Origin: Halobaculum magnesiiphilum
Lineage (GTDB): Archaea > Halobacteriota > Halobacteria > Halobacteriales > Haloferacaceae
NCBI RefSeq assembly: GCF_019823105.1
Contig: NZ_CP081958.1
Span: forward strand, 186,001 to 250,000
Direction of reading: 5' to 3'
Length of the DNA: 64,000 nt
Shown here: piece by piece, positions 27,517 to 36,196 of the stretch
Numbering within the stretch: the first letter of the stretch is position 1
How the letters are laid out: each line of letters begins with the position of its first letter
Notes under the pieces: model-generated
What the model saw: the letters and a program-made list of their open reading frames with translations, nothing else
What the model was told of the DNA's origin: nothing
Database searches by the model: none
Made by a program: the position numbers and the translations under genes

Positions 27517-28581
27517 TCAGATGTCGACCGCAAAGGGCGCGAACTCGGGCGCGCGGGCGGCCATCGCGCCGAACAGGTCCGCGACGGCGACGAGGTCGGC
27601 GGCGTCGATGACCTCCACCGACGTGTGCATGTAGCGGTTCGGGATGCCGACGTTCAGCGACGCGATCCCGCCGCGGCTGGTGAAGAACGCGTCCGCGTCG
27701 GTTCCGGTGCGGATGCCCGCCGCCTGAAGCTGGTACCCGATGTCGTCGGCCTCCGCGGCCGCCCGGGCCAACTCGACGACCCGGGGGTGGTTCGCGGAGC
27801 CGCGGGCGACGACCGGGCCGACACCAAGCTCAACCGGGCCGCGGTTGGCCTCGGTCACGTCGGGGTTGTCCGTCGCGTGAGTCACGTCGGCGGCGACGGC
27901 CACGTCCGGGTCGAGGTCGAAGCCGATCATCTCGGCGCCGTTGAGGCCGATCTCCTCTTGCACCGTCGAGACGGCGTACACCGTCGCGTCGACGTCCGCC
28001 TCGACGGCTCGACGGAGCCCCTCGGCGACGGCCCACGTCCCGACGCGGTTGTCCATCCCGCGCGCGGAGACGCGGTCGCCGTGGAGGTCGTGGACCGTCG
28101 ATGAGAACGTCACGGGGTCGCCGACCTCGACGAGCTCCCGGGCCTCGGCCTGGCCCGCGGCGCCGACGTCGACGAACTGCTCGGCCACGTCCTCGATCTC
28201 GTCGTCGTCGCGGTCGCGGAGGTGGATTGCGGTCTGTCCGATCACGCCGTTCACCGGCCCGTCGGCGGCGTGGACGGTGACGTGCTGCCCCTTCGAGACG
28301 GTCCGGTCGGACCCGCCGACGCGGGTGAGCCGGAGGAAGCCGTCGTCGGTGATCCGACGGACCATGAAGCCGATCTCGTCGGCGTGGCCGGTGAACGCGA
28401 TCCGGGGGCCGTCGCCGTCGCCCTCGTGGACGGCGACGGCGTTGCCGTAGGCGTCGGTCCACACGTCGTCGGCGAACCGGCTGACGTAGTCGACCCAGAC
28501 GCGCTGGCCGTCGGTCTCGAAGCCGGAGGGCGACGGCGTGGCGAGCAGGTCGTCGAGGAACGCTCTGCGGGAGGAGTCCAT
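27517..28581 (-). CDS. M42-family aminopeptidase
   Basis: 354 residues with M42 (TET/FrvX) metal and catalytic motifs: FTGHADEIGFMV (His, first ligand), ARGMDNRVGTWAV (bridging Asp), VQEEIGLNGAE (catalytic Glu and ligand), VAADVTHATDNPD (Asp) and RYMHTSVEVID (His). Such enzymes form dodecameric shells that degrade peptides; some homologues are endoglucanase-like in annotation only. A paralogue lies at 36197-37228. ATG 28581 was chosen over the in-frame one five codons upstream because MDSSRRAFLDDLLATP fits the family start. Confidence 0.93.
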   Translation of the reverse strand: MDSSRRAFLDDLLATPSPSGFETDGQRVWVDYVSRFADDVWTDAYGNAVAVHEGDGDGPRIAFTGHADEIGFMVRRITDDGFLRLTRVGGSDRTVSKGQHVTVHAADGPVNGVIGQTAIHLRDRDDDEIEDVAEQFVDVGAAGQAEARELVEVGDPVTFSSTVHDLHGDRVSARGMDNRVGTWAVAEGLRRAVEADVDATVYAVSTVQEEIGLNGAEMIGFDLDPDVAVAADVTHATDNPDVTEANRGPVELGVGPVVARGSANHPRVVELARAAAEADDIGYQLQAAGIRTGTDADAFFTSRGGIASLNVGIPNRYMHTSVEVIDAADLVAVADLFGAMAARAPEFAPFAVDI

Positions 28582-28733
28582 ACCCGGGTTCCGCATCCGG
28601 GCCCAAATGAAGCCGCCGGTCGGCGCCCGCGGGCCGCGAGACGCGACCGCGGACCCGGTCGCGCGCCGGCGCCGGCCGCCGGCGAGATGACACGATCCAA
28701 ACCGATAACAGGTCGCCGAACGATCCGTCGGAC

Positions 28734-29009
28734 ATGGCGGACATCACGCTGTTCGAGTTGCACTTTCACGACGGGATCGACGTCGGGCCCTCCTCGATCG
28801 GGGGCGGAACGGACTCCGACGCGGCGGAGGCACTCGACGCGGGCGAGGCGGACGACGAGGACGAGTCGTCCGGGTCGGGCGTCGGGAAGGCCGTCGGTAT
28901 CCTCGTGGCGGTGGCGCTGCTCGTCGGCCTCGCGGTCGGCGCGAAGAAACTGTTGAGCGACGACCTCGAACCGATCGAGGAGCTCGAGGACCTGGACGAG
29001 GAGGCCTGA
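28734..29009 (+). CDS. Small acidic single-pass membrane protein
   Basis: 91 residues. The start MADITLFELHFHDGID may form a short strand; an Asp/Glu-rich spacer, one transmembrane helix (about 49-69, VGKAVGILVAVALLVGLAVG) and a short acidic tail follow. It has a TATA-like CGATAACA about 30 bases upstream and an overall halophilic pattern. Function unknown. Confidence 0.65.
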   Translation: MADITLFELHFHDGIDVGPSSIGGGTDSDAAEALDAGEADDEDESSGSGVGKAVGILVAVALLVGLAVGAKKLLSDDLEPIEELEDLDEEA

Positions 29010-29088
29010 GTCGGCTCATCCAGCCGCAGGCGCGGATCAGTCGCATCGGACACCGACGCGGGTCAATCGCAGCGGACGCCGACGAGAG

Positions 29089-29952
29089 TCAGCCGTCGAG
29101 CACGCCGACGCGGTCGGCGGCGTAGCCGAACAGGTCGGCGTAGCCGTACGGCGACATCAGCGCCGGATAGAAGGACGTGTCGGCGGTGAACACCTCGCCG
29201 TCGGCGGCGGCGAAGCGCTCGCCGACGGCCACCTCGGTGAAGTTCTCGACGAACACCTCGTACTCGTCGGCCGCCGGCTTCGGCACGGGGTCGACGAGTT
29301 CGAACACCTCCACGTGCGCCGCCGTGCCGCCGTCGGAGGCGGCGTCGGCCTCGGCGTCGGACTCGGATTCTCGATCGGTAACGCCGCTCGGCGCGGGCGC
29401 CGCCGGCGTCGCCTCCGGCAGCGCCCCCGTCGCGGCGAGGAACCCGCGAACCAGCCGGTAGGCGTTCTCGGCGGCCTCGTCGGTACCCTGGAGCCCGCAC
29501 TCGACCTCGATCGTGTGGGGGTGCCGGATGAGTCGTCCCTCCGCGAGCCCCTCCGTCTGCAGCAGCTTCGTCACCGAAAGGTGGGGAACGATGGCGCGGG
29601 CGATCTCGTCGACCGTCTCGGCGACGGCGAACGGCTCGGCCGTCGACTGCGTCGAGTGGAGCGCGAGCGCCGTACAGCCCTCCAGTTCGGCCATGAGGTG
29701 GTGGGCCAACTGCGACTCGTGGGTGTCACCGTTCGGGTCGCCGGGGAACGCGCGGTTCAGGTCCTCCTCGGTGTAGCGAACGCCCGCCTCCAGCGCCTTC
29801 TCGTTCGCGACGATCAGCTTCACCGGGCGCTCCACGTCGGGGTCGGCGGCGAGCAGTCTCTCGACGGCCCGCGGTCCGCAGGGCTCGTCGCCGTGGATCC
29901 CGGCGACGACGGCCACCTCGGGGACGCCCGTCCCCAGTTGGCGAATTCGCAT
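29089..29952 (-). CDS. Succinylglutamate desuccinylase/aspartoacylase-family zinc hydrolase
   Basis: 287 residues. The AstE/AspA zinc motif AGIHGDEPCGP (His and Glu) is followed by NEKALEAGVRYTEEDLNRAFPG (Arg substrate loop), LALHSTQST (third ligand His) and VECG (catalytic Glu region). The family deacylates N-acyl amino acids. An acidic/Ala insert (about 200-230, ESESDAEADAASDGG) separates the catalytic domain from the C-terminal beta domain. Substrate unknown. ATG 29952 was chosen because MRIRQLGTG opens the first strand. Confidence 0.87.
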   Translation of the reverse strand: MRIRQLGTGVPEVAVVAGIHGDEPCGPRAVERLLAADPDVERPVKLIVANEKALEAGVRYTEEDLNRAFPGDPNGDTHESQLAHHLMAELEGCTALALHSTQSTAEPFAVAETVDEIARAIVPHLSVTKLLQTEGLAEGRLIRHPHTIEVECGLQGTDEAAENAYRLVRGFLAATGALPEATPAAPAPSGVTDRESESDAEADAASDGGTAAHVEVFELVDPVPKPAADEYEVFVENFTEVAVGERFAAADGEVFTADTSFYPALMSPYGYADLFGYAADRVGVLDG

Positions 29953-30081
29953 ATACCCGATCTCCGCCCGGTACGCATTTGAGGAACGCGGTTCCGGGCG
30001 CGTCCTGTCCGCGATCGGACCGGTCCGGAAAGTGTCCATTGACAACAGTTAACATACGAGGCGACGAACATCTTCGCGACA

Positions 30082-30600
30082 ATGAGCGAGCCAACCGAGA
30101 TCGCGGGCGGGGAGTCGACGGTGATCGAGTCGGGGTCGGAGCTCGCGATACCGATCACCGTCAGGGTGCTCGGGGTCGGGATGCTCGGCGGGCTGCTCGG
30201 GATGGTCACGATGATCCCGGTACTGGTCGGGGTCCCGGCGGCGCTGGGGCTGTTCCGTCCCGACCCGATCGCGGAGTTCGTCCCCCTGACGGAGCTGTTC
30301 GGCATCGAGCCGACGCTCGCGCTCGGCCTCGCGCTGTTCGCCGCCATGGGAACCGTGCTGCTGCCGATGGTGTTCCTCGTCGTCGGCGCGTACCTCCCGC
30401 CGGAGGGGCCGCGGTACCTCCGCGGCGTGACGTTCGCGACGATCTTCTGGACCGGGTTCGTCCCCGCGTTCATGCCGGAGGGGCCGGCCCTCGTCGCCGG
30501 GACGTTCCTGGTCGTCTCGCTGGTCGCCCATTGGGTGTACGGAGCCGTCCTCGCCGGCGTGCTCGACCGGACGGTCGGGATCCCACAACACGAGGTCTGA
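30082..30600 (+). CDS. Membrane protein upstream of the terminal oxidase operon (DUF6789-like)
   Basis: 172 residues with four helices (about 25-50, 72-95, 103-120 and 132-155). MLGGLLGMVTMIPVLVG near the first helix and HWVYGAVLAGVLD near the last resemble proteins often next to haloarchaeal cytochrome oxidase genes. A role in oxidase assembly is possible by context only. TATA-like GTTAACAT lies 27-34 bases upstream. Confidence 0.7.
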   Translation: MSEPTEIAGGESTVIESGSELAIPITVRVLGVGMLGGLLGMVTMIPVLVGVPAALGLFRPDPIAEFVPLTELFGIEPTLALGLALFAAMGTVLLPMVFLVVGAYLPPEGPRYLRGVTFATIFWTGFVPAFMPEGPALVAGTFLVVSLVAHWVYGAVLAGVLDRTVGIPQHEV

Positions 30601-30670
30601 CTTCGCTGGCGACGTTGCGAACGCGAGCGAACCGAAGCCAAAAAGGGGGGCAAACCGGGGTGCGATCGGC

Positions 30671-30690
30671 GATAGTTCTATCAATACTTG
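30671..30690 (+). promoter_or_regulatory. Promoter region of the cytochrome oxidase operon with a small palindrome
   Basis: GATAG-TT-CTATC (30671-30682) is a perfect 5-bp inverted repeat touching the AT-rich TCAATACTT about 22-30 bases before the start of coxB. The AT-rich patch is the likely box A, and the palindrome may be an operator. Confidence 0.45.
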
Positions 30691-30709
30691 CCGTAATTGG
30701 TAGTGTGGC

Positions 30710-31516
30710 ATGATACCGTGTGACGCTGCGGCAGTCCACGCCGTGCTCCTCCACACGGGCGGGAGCGGACTCGTCCCCCGAGGTACGAGGGCCCAGGTGT
30801 TCAACCGGATCTTCGAGGTGTTCCTGATTCTCGGGGTGGCGGTGGGCGTCGTCGTGCTCGGCTACATGGGGCTGAAGGCGTACCAGTACCGGCGCGGCGC
30901 CGACCACGACCACGACGACGTCGAGCGGCCGCAACTGGGAGAACTCCCGAAGGGAAGCGAGGGGGGCGGGAAGCTGTTCGTCTCCTTCGGCATGAGCGCG
31001 GTCATCGTCGTCTCGCTCATCTCCTGGACGTACCTCACGCTGCTGTACGTCGAGGACCCCGGGTCGACCGCGGCCGACCCCGAGGCGATCGAGGTCGAGG
31101 TCGTCGGCGGGCAGTTCTCCTGGACGTTCATCTATCCGAACGGTCACGAGAGCGACGTGTTGCGCGCGCCGACCGACACCGACGTTCACCTCGTGGTCAG
31201 CTCGCGGGACGTGTTCCACAACTTCGGGATACCGGAGTTGCGGGTGAAATCCGACGCCATTCCGGGTCAGACCACCGAGACCTGGTTCGTCGCCGACGAG
31301 CCGGGCAGGTATCAGGCCCACTGCTACGAGCTGTGCGGGTCGGGCCACTCCTACATGGACGCGCAGGTGGTGATCATGGAGGAGGACGCGTTCGAGGCGT
31401 GGTACGCGAACACGTCGGCGCCGAACGGATCCGCCGGTGACGGCGGGGCCGAGACGAACGCGAGCGTCTCGACGACGATCGACCGGGTCGCCGCGCCGGC
31501 GGGGGTGGGCGCGTGA
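30710..31516 (+). CDS. coxB: Cytochrome c oxidase subunit II (CuA protein)
   Basis: 268 residues. Two transmembrane helices (about 32-58 and 90-114) are followed by an extracellular cupredoxin domain. CuA ligands are present: His170 (DVFHNFG), Cys205, Cys209, His213 and Met216 (HCYELCGSGHSYM), with the usual spacing. It receives electrons (probably from halocyanin) and passes them to subunit I. The C-terminus is Ser/Asn-rich. Its stop overlaps the start of the subunit I+III gene by 4 bases (GTGA). Confidence 0.95.
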   Translation: MIPCDAAAVHAVLLHTGGSGLVPRGTRAQVFNRIFEVFLILGVAVGVVVLGYMGLKAYQYRRGADHDHDDVERPQLGELPKGSEGGGKLFVSFGMSAVIVVSLISWTYLTLLYVEDPGSTAADPEAIEVEVVGGQFSWTFIYPNGHESDVLRAPTDTDVHLVVSSRDVFHNFGIPELRVKSDAIPGQTTETWFVADEPGRYQAHCYELCGSGHSYMDAQVVIMEEDAFEAWYANTSAPNGSAGDGGAETNASVSTTIDRVAAPAGVGA

Positions 31517-34104
31517 GCGCTCCCGACGACCCGGCGAGCGTCCTCGCGACGCCGGATCTCCCGGACGCGAAGACGCTGAAGCGGTGGTTCGTCACGACGA
31601 ACCACAAGGACATCGGGCTGTTGTACCTCGGCACGTCGCTGTTCTTCCTCGTGTTCGGCGGAGTCCTCGCGCTGTTGATGCGGAGCCAGATGTGGGTGTC
31701 GCGCGCGCCGGGGGAGGGGATCCTCGGGCCGGTCGCGTACAACCAGGCGGTATCCGCCCACGGCCTGCTGATGGTGTTCTGGTTCCTCTCGCCGTTCGCG
31801 TTCGGCTTCGCGAACTACATCGTCCCCCTCCAGATCGGCGCGAAGGACCTGGCGTTCCCCCGCCTGAACGCCCTGAGCTACTGGCTGTACCTGTTCTCCG
31901 GGCTGCTGTTCGGCGTATCGTTTTTCCAGGGGACGTCGTTCTCGGGCGGGTGGACCATGTACGCGCCGCTGAGCGTGCCCACGTTCCTCCCGAGCGTCGG
32001 TGCGACGGCGACGATCCTCGCGCTGGTGTTGTTCACCGCCTCGGTGACGGTCGGGTCGGTGAACTTCATCACCACCATCCATCGGATGCGCGCGAAGGGG
32101 CTCTCGCTGTGGAACATGCCGCTGTTCTCGTGGACGATCCTCCTCACCGTCTGGATGATGCTGTTCGCGTTCGCCGCGCTGTTGGCGGCGCTGCTCATCC
32201 TCTCGTCGGATCGCATCCTCGGGACGACCTACTTCGCCCAGACCAGTCCCGGCGGGTCGCTGCTGTGGACCCACCTGTTCTGGTTCTTCGGCCACCCGGA
32301 GGTGTACATCGTGTTCTTCCCCGCGCTGGGGATCATGGCCGAGACGTTCCAGACGTTCACGGGTCGGCGGATCGTCGGCCGCAAGTGGTTCATCGCCTCG
32401 ATGATCCTGGTCGCGCTGCAGAGCTTCTTCGTGTGGATGCACCACATGTTCCTCACGAGCATCTCGCTGAACGCCAAAACGGTGTTCATGGCGACGACCA
32501 TCGGCATCTCGTTGCCGTTCGACCTGATGGTGTTCGCGCTCATCTACACGATGAAGAAGGGCGACATCCGCTTTTCCACGCCGTTCCTGTTCAACTTCGG
32601 CGCGCTCGTGTTGTTCATCCTCGGGGGGATCACCGGCGTGTTCCTCGGGGCGGTCGTCCTCGACTACGAGTTCCGCGGCACCTACTGGGTCGTCGCACAC
32701 TTCCACTACGTGATGGTGGGCGGCGTCACCGCGCTCGTGGGCGGGCTCTACTACTGGTTCCCGAAGCTCACCGGCCGGATGTACGACGAGTTCCTCGGGA
32801 AGGTCCACTTCGTGATGTACTTCGTGGGCTTCAACCTGCTCTACTTCCCGATGTTCATCGCCTGGGAGACGCCCCGCCGGGTGTTCGCCTACCAGACTGA
32901 GCTGGAGCCGTGGCACCAGATCGCGACGGTCGGGGGGTTCCTGCTCGGCTCGTCGTTCCTCGTGATGTTCTACAACCTCTACCGGAGCGCGTGGGACGGC
33001 GAGGAGGCGTCCGCCCGGCCGTGGGAGTACGCAAGCACCGCCGAGTGGACGGTGCCGTCGCCGCCGCCGCTGGAGAACTTCCCGGGGTACCCCGACTACA
33101 CGTCCGGCGAACTCGAGTTCCGCGACGAGGAGGAGGTCCACGCGGAGACGGCCGGCGGCGACGCCCACGGCGCCACGGCCGCCGCCGACGGCGGAACCGC
33201 GGCGTCCGACGGCGGAACCGCGGCGTCCGACGGCGGGGCGGTCGTGACCCGCGAGGGTGCAACGCCGCCGGCGACGCCCGTCGAGACGGAACACGACGGC
33301 CACGTGAGCCACGCGAGCGTCTGGCCGGTGATCGTCTCGCTGGGCGCGTTCCTCACCCTGCTGGGCGCCTCGGGGATCAGCGAGGGGTCGTTCGTCGACG
33401 GGATGGCCGGGGACGTGTACCTCGGCTTCCTCGTGGCGGGCGGCATCGTCACGGTGAGTTCGCTCGTGGCGATGACGATGGAGCCGTTCGACGGGCCCGT
33501 GGTCGAGTGGGCCGCCCAGTGGCCCTTCGGCGACGTGGAGAACACGAAGCTCGGGATGTGGGTGTTCCTCGCCTCGGACGTGGTGCTGTTCGGCGCGTTC
33601 ATCGGCGCGTACGCGTTCGTCCGGGTCGCGTACGGCTGGGAGTCGTGGCACCACCTGATCCCGGCCGCGCACGTCCCGCTCCCGGGGCTGATCAACACCT
33701 ACCTCCTGCTCACGAGCAGTTTCACCGTCGTGATCGCGATGGTCGCCGCGCAGCGGCGCAAGCAACTGTGGGTGGTCGGGAGCCTCTCGGCCACCTTCCT
33801 GCTCGGGGTCGGGTTCCTGATAAACAAGGCGATGGAGTGGAGCCACCTGTTCCATGTCCACGAGGCCGGCTTCCCCGACGGGTGGGGGCTGTCGACGAAC
33901 ATCGCGTCGTCGACGTTCTACCTCACCACCGGCCTCCACGGCGCGCACGTCGCCGTCGGCCTCCTGATCACGCTGTACATGATCGTTCGCGCCGCCCGCG
34001 GCGCGTACCTCGGGGAGGAGGAGCCCATCGAGTACTTCGGGCTCTACTGGCACTTCGTGGACGTGGTGTGGCTGTTCCTGTTCCCGCTGTTCTACATCGT
34101 GTGA
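31513..34104 (+). CDS. coxA: Cytochrome c oxidase subunit I fused to subunit III
   Basis: 863 residues from GTG. Subunit I (about 20-520) holds the heme ligand His in VSAHGLLMVFW, the CuB and cross-linked His-Tyr block GHPEVYIV, WMHHMF (two CuB His) and VAHFHYVMVGG (heme ligands). The Glu within GHPEVY marks an A1-type proton path. After a 70-residue acidic linker, subunit III (about 600-863) follows with seven helices (NTKLGMWVFLASD, STFYLTTGLHGAHV). It reduces O2 to water and pumps protons. It lies between coxB and a subunit IV-like gene. Confidence 0.95.
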   Translation: MSAPDDPASVLATPDLPDAKTLKRWFVTTNHKDIGLLYLGTSLFFLVFGGVLALLMRSQMWVSRAPGEGILGPVAYNQAVSAHGLLMVFWFLSPFAFGFANYIVPLQIGAKDLAFPRLNALSYWLYLFSGLLFGVSFFQGTSFSGGWTMYAPLSVPTFLPSVGATATILALVLFTASVTVGSVNFITTIHRMRAKGLSLWNMPLFSWTILLTVWMMLFAFAALLAALLILSSDRILGTTYFAQTSPGGSLLWTHLFWFFGHPEVYIVFFPALGIMAETFQTFTGRRIVGRKWFIASMILVALQSFFVWMHHMFLTSISLNAKTVFMATTIGISLPFDLMVFALIYTMKKGDIRFSTPFLFNFGALVLFILGGITGVFLGAVVLDYEFRGTYWVVAHFHYVMVGGVTALVGGLYYWFPKLTGRMYDEFLGKVHFVMYFVGFNLLYFPMFIAWETPRRVFAYQTELEPWHQIATVGGFLLGSSFLVMFYNLYRSAWDGEEASARPWEYASTAEWTVPSPPPLENFPGYPDYTSGELEFRDEEEVHAETAGGDAHGATAAADGGTAASDGGTAASDGGAVVTREGATPPATPVETEHDGHVSHASVWPVIVSLGAFLTLLGASGISEGSFVDGMAGDVYLGFLVAGGIVTVSSLVAMTMEPFDGPVVEWAAQWPFGDVENTKLGMWVFLASDVVLFGAFIGAYAFVRVAYGWESWHHLIPAAHVPLPGLINTYLLLTSSFTVVIAMVAAQRRKQLWVVGSLSATFLLGVGFLINKAMEWSHLFHVHEAGFPDGWGLSTNIASSTFYLTTGLHGAHVAVGLLITLYMIVRAARGAYLGEEEPIEYFGLYWHFVDVVWLFLFPLFYIV
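33182..33240 (+). repeat. In-frame 21-base tandem repeat in the subunit I-III linker
   Basis: Near-identical copies of gcggcgtccgacggcggaacc encode Ala/Asp/Gly/Thr units (DGGTAAS). They sit in the soluble linker between the two fused oxidase subunits, where length changes should be tolerated. Confidence 0.75.
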
Positions 34105-34116
34105 GGTGACCAGAAC

Positions 34117-34386
34117 ATGACATCACTCAAACTATACACGGCGATATACGTGGTCCTGTTCGTCATCGCGACGGCGCAGGTGGCCGTCGAGCGCGCCGGC
34201 TTCCTGGACTCGATGTACTGGACCGCGTTCGTGGCGATACTGGTGCTGTCGACGGTGAAGGCACTGTTCGTCGTCGGCTACTACCAGCACCTCAAGTACG
34301 AGCCCCGCGCGGTGACGCTGGTGGTGCTGGCCGGGCTAGTCGGCGCGCTCGCGCTGACGTTCGCCGCGGCCTACTCGATCATCTGA
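34117..34386 (+). CDS. Cytochrome c oxidase subunit IV-like membrane protein
   Basis: 89 residues with three helices (about 4-22, 33-55 and 65-87). The motif STVKALFVVGYYQHLKYEP between helices two and three is the hallmark of the prokaryotic COX4/CyoD-type subunit (usual form KxxLVxxYFMHLKxE). It stabilises the oxidase. It starts 12 bases after the fused I+III gene, in the same operon. Confidence 0.88.
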   Translation: MTSLKLYTAIYVVLFVIATAQVAVERAGFLDSMYWTAFVAILVLSTVKALFVVGYYQHLKYEPRAVTLVVLAGLVGALALTFAAAYSII

Positions 34387-34445
34387 GCATCCGAGCGCGG
34401 TCGTCGAACCCCGCGTCGACGACCGCGCGACACACCACCCACTCC

Positions 34446-35168
34446 TCAGGACCGGCCGAATCGACTCGGATCCACGACCAGCAGCGCGACCGCCAGCAGG
34501 AACGCCGCCGTCGACACCTCGACGGAGGCGGCGTACAAAGCGCCGAGGGCGGCCGACGACCCGCCGGTGACGCCCGCGACCAGCGAGAGGACGACCGAGA
34601 AGCCGCAGCTCACACAGGAGGCGAGCCCCACGACGCCCGACAGCGCCGCCGCCGTCGCCGACAGCAGCCGGGCGTACACGAGATACGACAGCGCGAGGTA
34701 CCCGATCAGCCGGTACGGGACGAGCGTGAACGAGAACAGCGTCCCCGCGAAGCGGACGACCGGGCCCCAGCCGGGGGAGGCCATCCCCACGTCGATCCAC
34801 CCGAGCGGACCGCCCGTGCCGCCGCCGAGGAGCCCGGTCACGGCCAGCAGGACGAGGAAGTAGCCGACGGCGGCGACGCCCGCGGCGACACGGCGGCGAC
34901 GCGGCGCCGGCGGGGCGTCGACGCGGACGAGCGCCCAGAGGCCGGCGTTGATCCAGACGAACGGTGCGAGGACGTAGCCGAGCCGGATCACCGTCGCGTC
35001 GGTGAGCCCGAAGTACGCGAGAAGCAGCGCGGCCTCGACGCAGAGGAGGACCGCCCACCGCAGGGCGGTCTCCCGGTCGCCGCGGTCCGACAGCGCGCTC
35101 CGGAGCCGCGACGCGCCCGCCGCCGCGTGTCCCCGCCCGTCGGCGGGGGAGCCCCCGTCACCGGACAC
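34446..35168 (-). CDS. Seven-helix membrane protein next to the oxidase genes
   Basis: 240 residues with about seven helices. A Cys pair in GLASCVSCGFSVVL lies in the fifth helix, a CxxC that could carry heme, metal or a disulfide. It resembles a haloarchaeal family (DUF7546-like) seen near cytochrome oxidase genes, which suggests a role in copper delivery or assembly; that is inference from context. It follows the next gene closely (6-base gap) on the same strand, so the two form an operon. Confidence 0.72.
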   Translation of the reverse strand: MSGDGGSPADGRGHAAAGASRLRSALSDRGDRETALRWAVLLCVEAALLLAYFGLTDATVIRLGYVLAPFVWINAGLWALVRVDAPPAPRRRRVAAGVAAVGYFLVLLAVTGLLGGGTGGPLGWIDVGMASPGWGPVVRFAGTLFSFTLVPYRLIGYLALSYLVYARLLSATAAALSGVVGLASCVSCGFSVVLSLVAGVTGGSSAALGALYAASVEVSTAAFLLAVALLVVDPSRFGRS

Positions 35169-35174
35169 CGTCGA

Positions 35175-35609
35175 TCACCCGAGGACGAGCTTCGCGACGA
35201 TGCCCGCGAGGAACACCGTCGCGAGCAGCCAGACGCCCGCGCCGAACGCCTGCGCGTAGGTCATCCCCCGCGACCGGCAGATGTGGTAAACCCCCCAGGT
35301 GACGTACAGCGCGATCAGGCCCCCGAACAGCCCGAAGAGCGCGCCCAACGCCGGGGTCTCGGAGACCACCGCCGCGCCGACGCCGGCGGCGGCCGCGACG
35401 ACGAGCACGCCGCCGACCGCCAGCGGTGCCCCGGCGGGCTCGGTGGTTTCGCCGGGAAGCTCCGGGGTCGACCCGTCCTCGGTCCCGGCGCCCGCGCCGG
35501 TCGCACGGACCCAGCTTCCCGGGGCGAACGACCGGGCGACGTAGGCGCCGACCGCGACCAGCACCAACCCCGTGACCAGCGTGCTGACCAGGTACGCCGT
35601 CGTTGTCAT
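35175..35609 (-). CDS. Membrane protein of the oxidase neighbourhood
   Basis: 144 residues. A first hydrophobic helix (about 5-27) is followed by a Gly/Pro/Glu linker and three helices (about 60-78, 85-108 and 122-143), with the polar turn VYHICRSRGMTYAQA between the last two. No enzymatic motif. Likely co-transcribed with the CxxC membrane protein; convergent with the oxidase operon. Confidence 0.68.
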   Translation of the reverse strand: MTTTAYLVSTLVTGLVLVAVGAYVARSFAPGSWVRATGAGAGTEDGSTPELPGETTEPAGAPLAVGGVLVVAAAAGVGAAVVSETPALGALFGLFGGLIALYVTWGVYHICRSRGMTYAQAFGAGVWLLATVFLAGIVAKLVLG

Positions 35610-35695
35610 GGCGCACGTGTTCGGGTCCCCCGGATATAATCCTTGCCAGATACTGACACGCATGTCGACCGATCGTCGGCGCTTCCGCCCCGCAC

Positions 35696-36100
35696 TCAGC
35701 CCTCGCCGCCGTCCGGAACGGTCCAGCGTACGAGCACGACGCGATCGACCCGGTTGCGCTCCCACAGCAGCGCGACGTCCGAGCCGGCGTCGGCCCTGAA
35801 GACACCCGAGTCGCCCTCGGAGAGGGTTTCGGACCTCCACGTCGGGTGCCGTTCGATGTCGTCGACCGACACCATCAGGCCGTCGGGGGAAACCGTCGGC
35901 CCGCCGTCGTGGACGATCCGGGCGTGGCTGTCGTTCACCCGGTCGAAGCGCCACTGCACGTCACGCATCGGCTCGGCGGTCGAGGCGTTCCCCGAGGCCG
36001 CGACGTACCCCAGCACCCCCAGCGCGACGACGAACACGGCGGCGACGCCGACGACGGCGACCGTCAGCAGGCGGTCCGGATCCTCGGGCATGTCGGGCAT
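35696..36100 (-). CDS. Pilin-like or anchored beta-domain protein
   Basis: 134 residues. One N-terminal hydrophobic helix (about 12-33) is followed by a beta-rich domain. RIVHDGGPTVSPDGLMV, then GVFRADAGSDVALLWER and the end VVLVRWTVPDGG resemble the C-terminal domain of haloarchaeal type IV pilins (an H-x-GG-D start and a final V-x-W). There is no class III prepilin cleavage site of the usual form, so it may be a membrane-tethered pseudopilin-like protein. Role unknown. Confidence 0.65.
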   Translation of the reverse strand: MPDMPEDPDRLLTVAVVGVAAVFVVALGVLGYVAASGNASTAEPMRDVQWRFDRVNDSHARIVHDGGPTVSPDGLMVSVDDIERHPTWRSETLSEGDSGVFRADAGSDVALLWERNRVDRVVLVRWTVPDGGEG

Positions 36101-36196
36101 GTGCTGTCATCTCACACCACGCACCCCGATCGCCATGAGCGTACCGGCGGACACCGGCGGAAGAGCGGTGCCCAGTTCATCGTGCACCTGCCCGCT

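Noticed and set aside
31351-34053. A 900-codon open frame antisense to the oxidase subunit I+III gene.
   Set aside because: Composition (Arg/His/Glu runs) is that of an antisense frame, and the plus-strand gene has all catalytic motifs.
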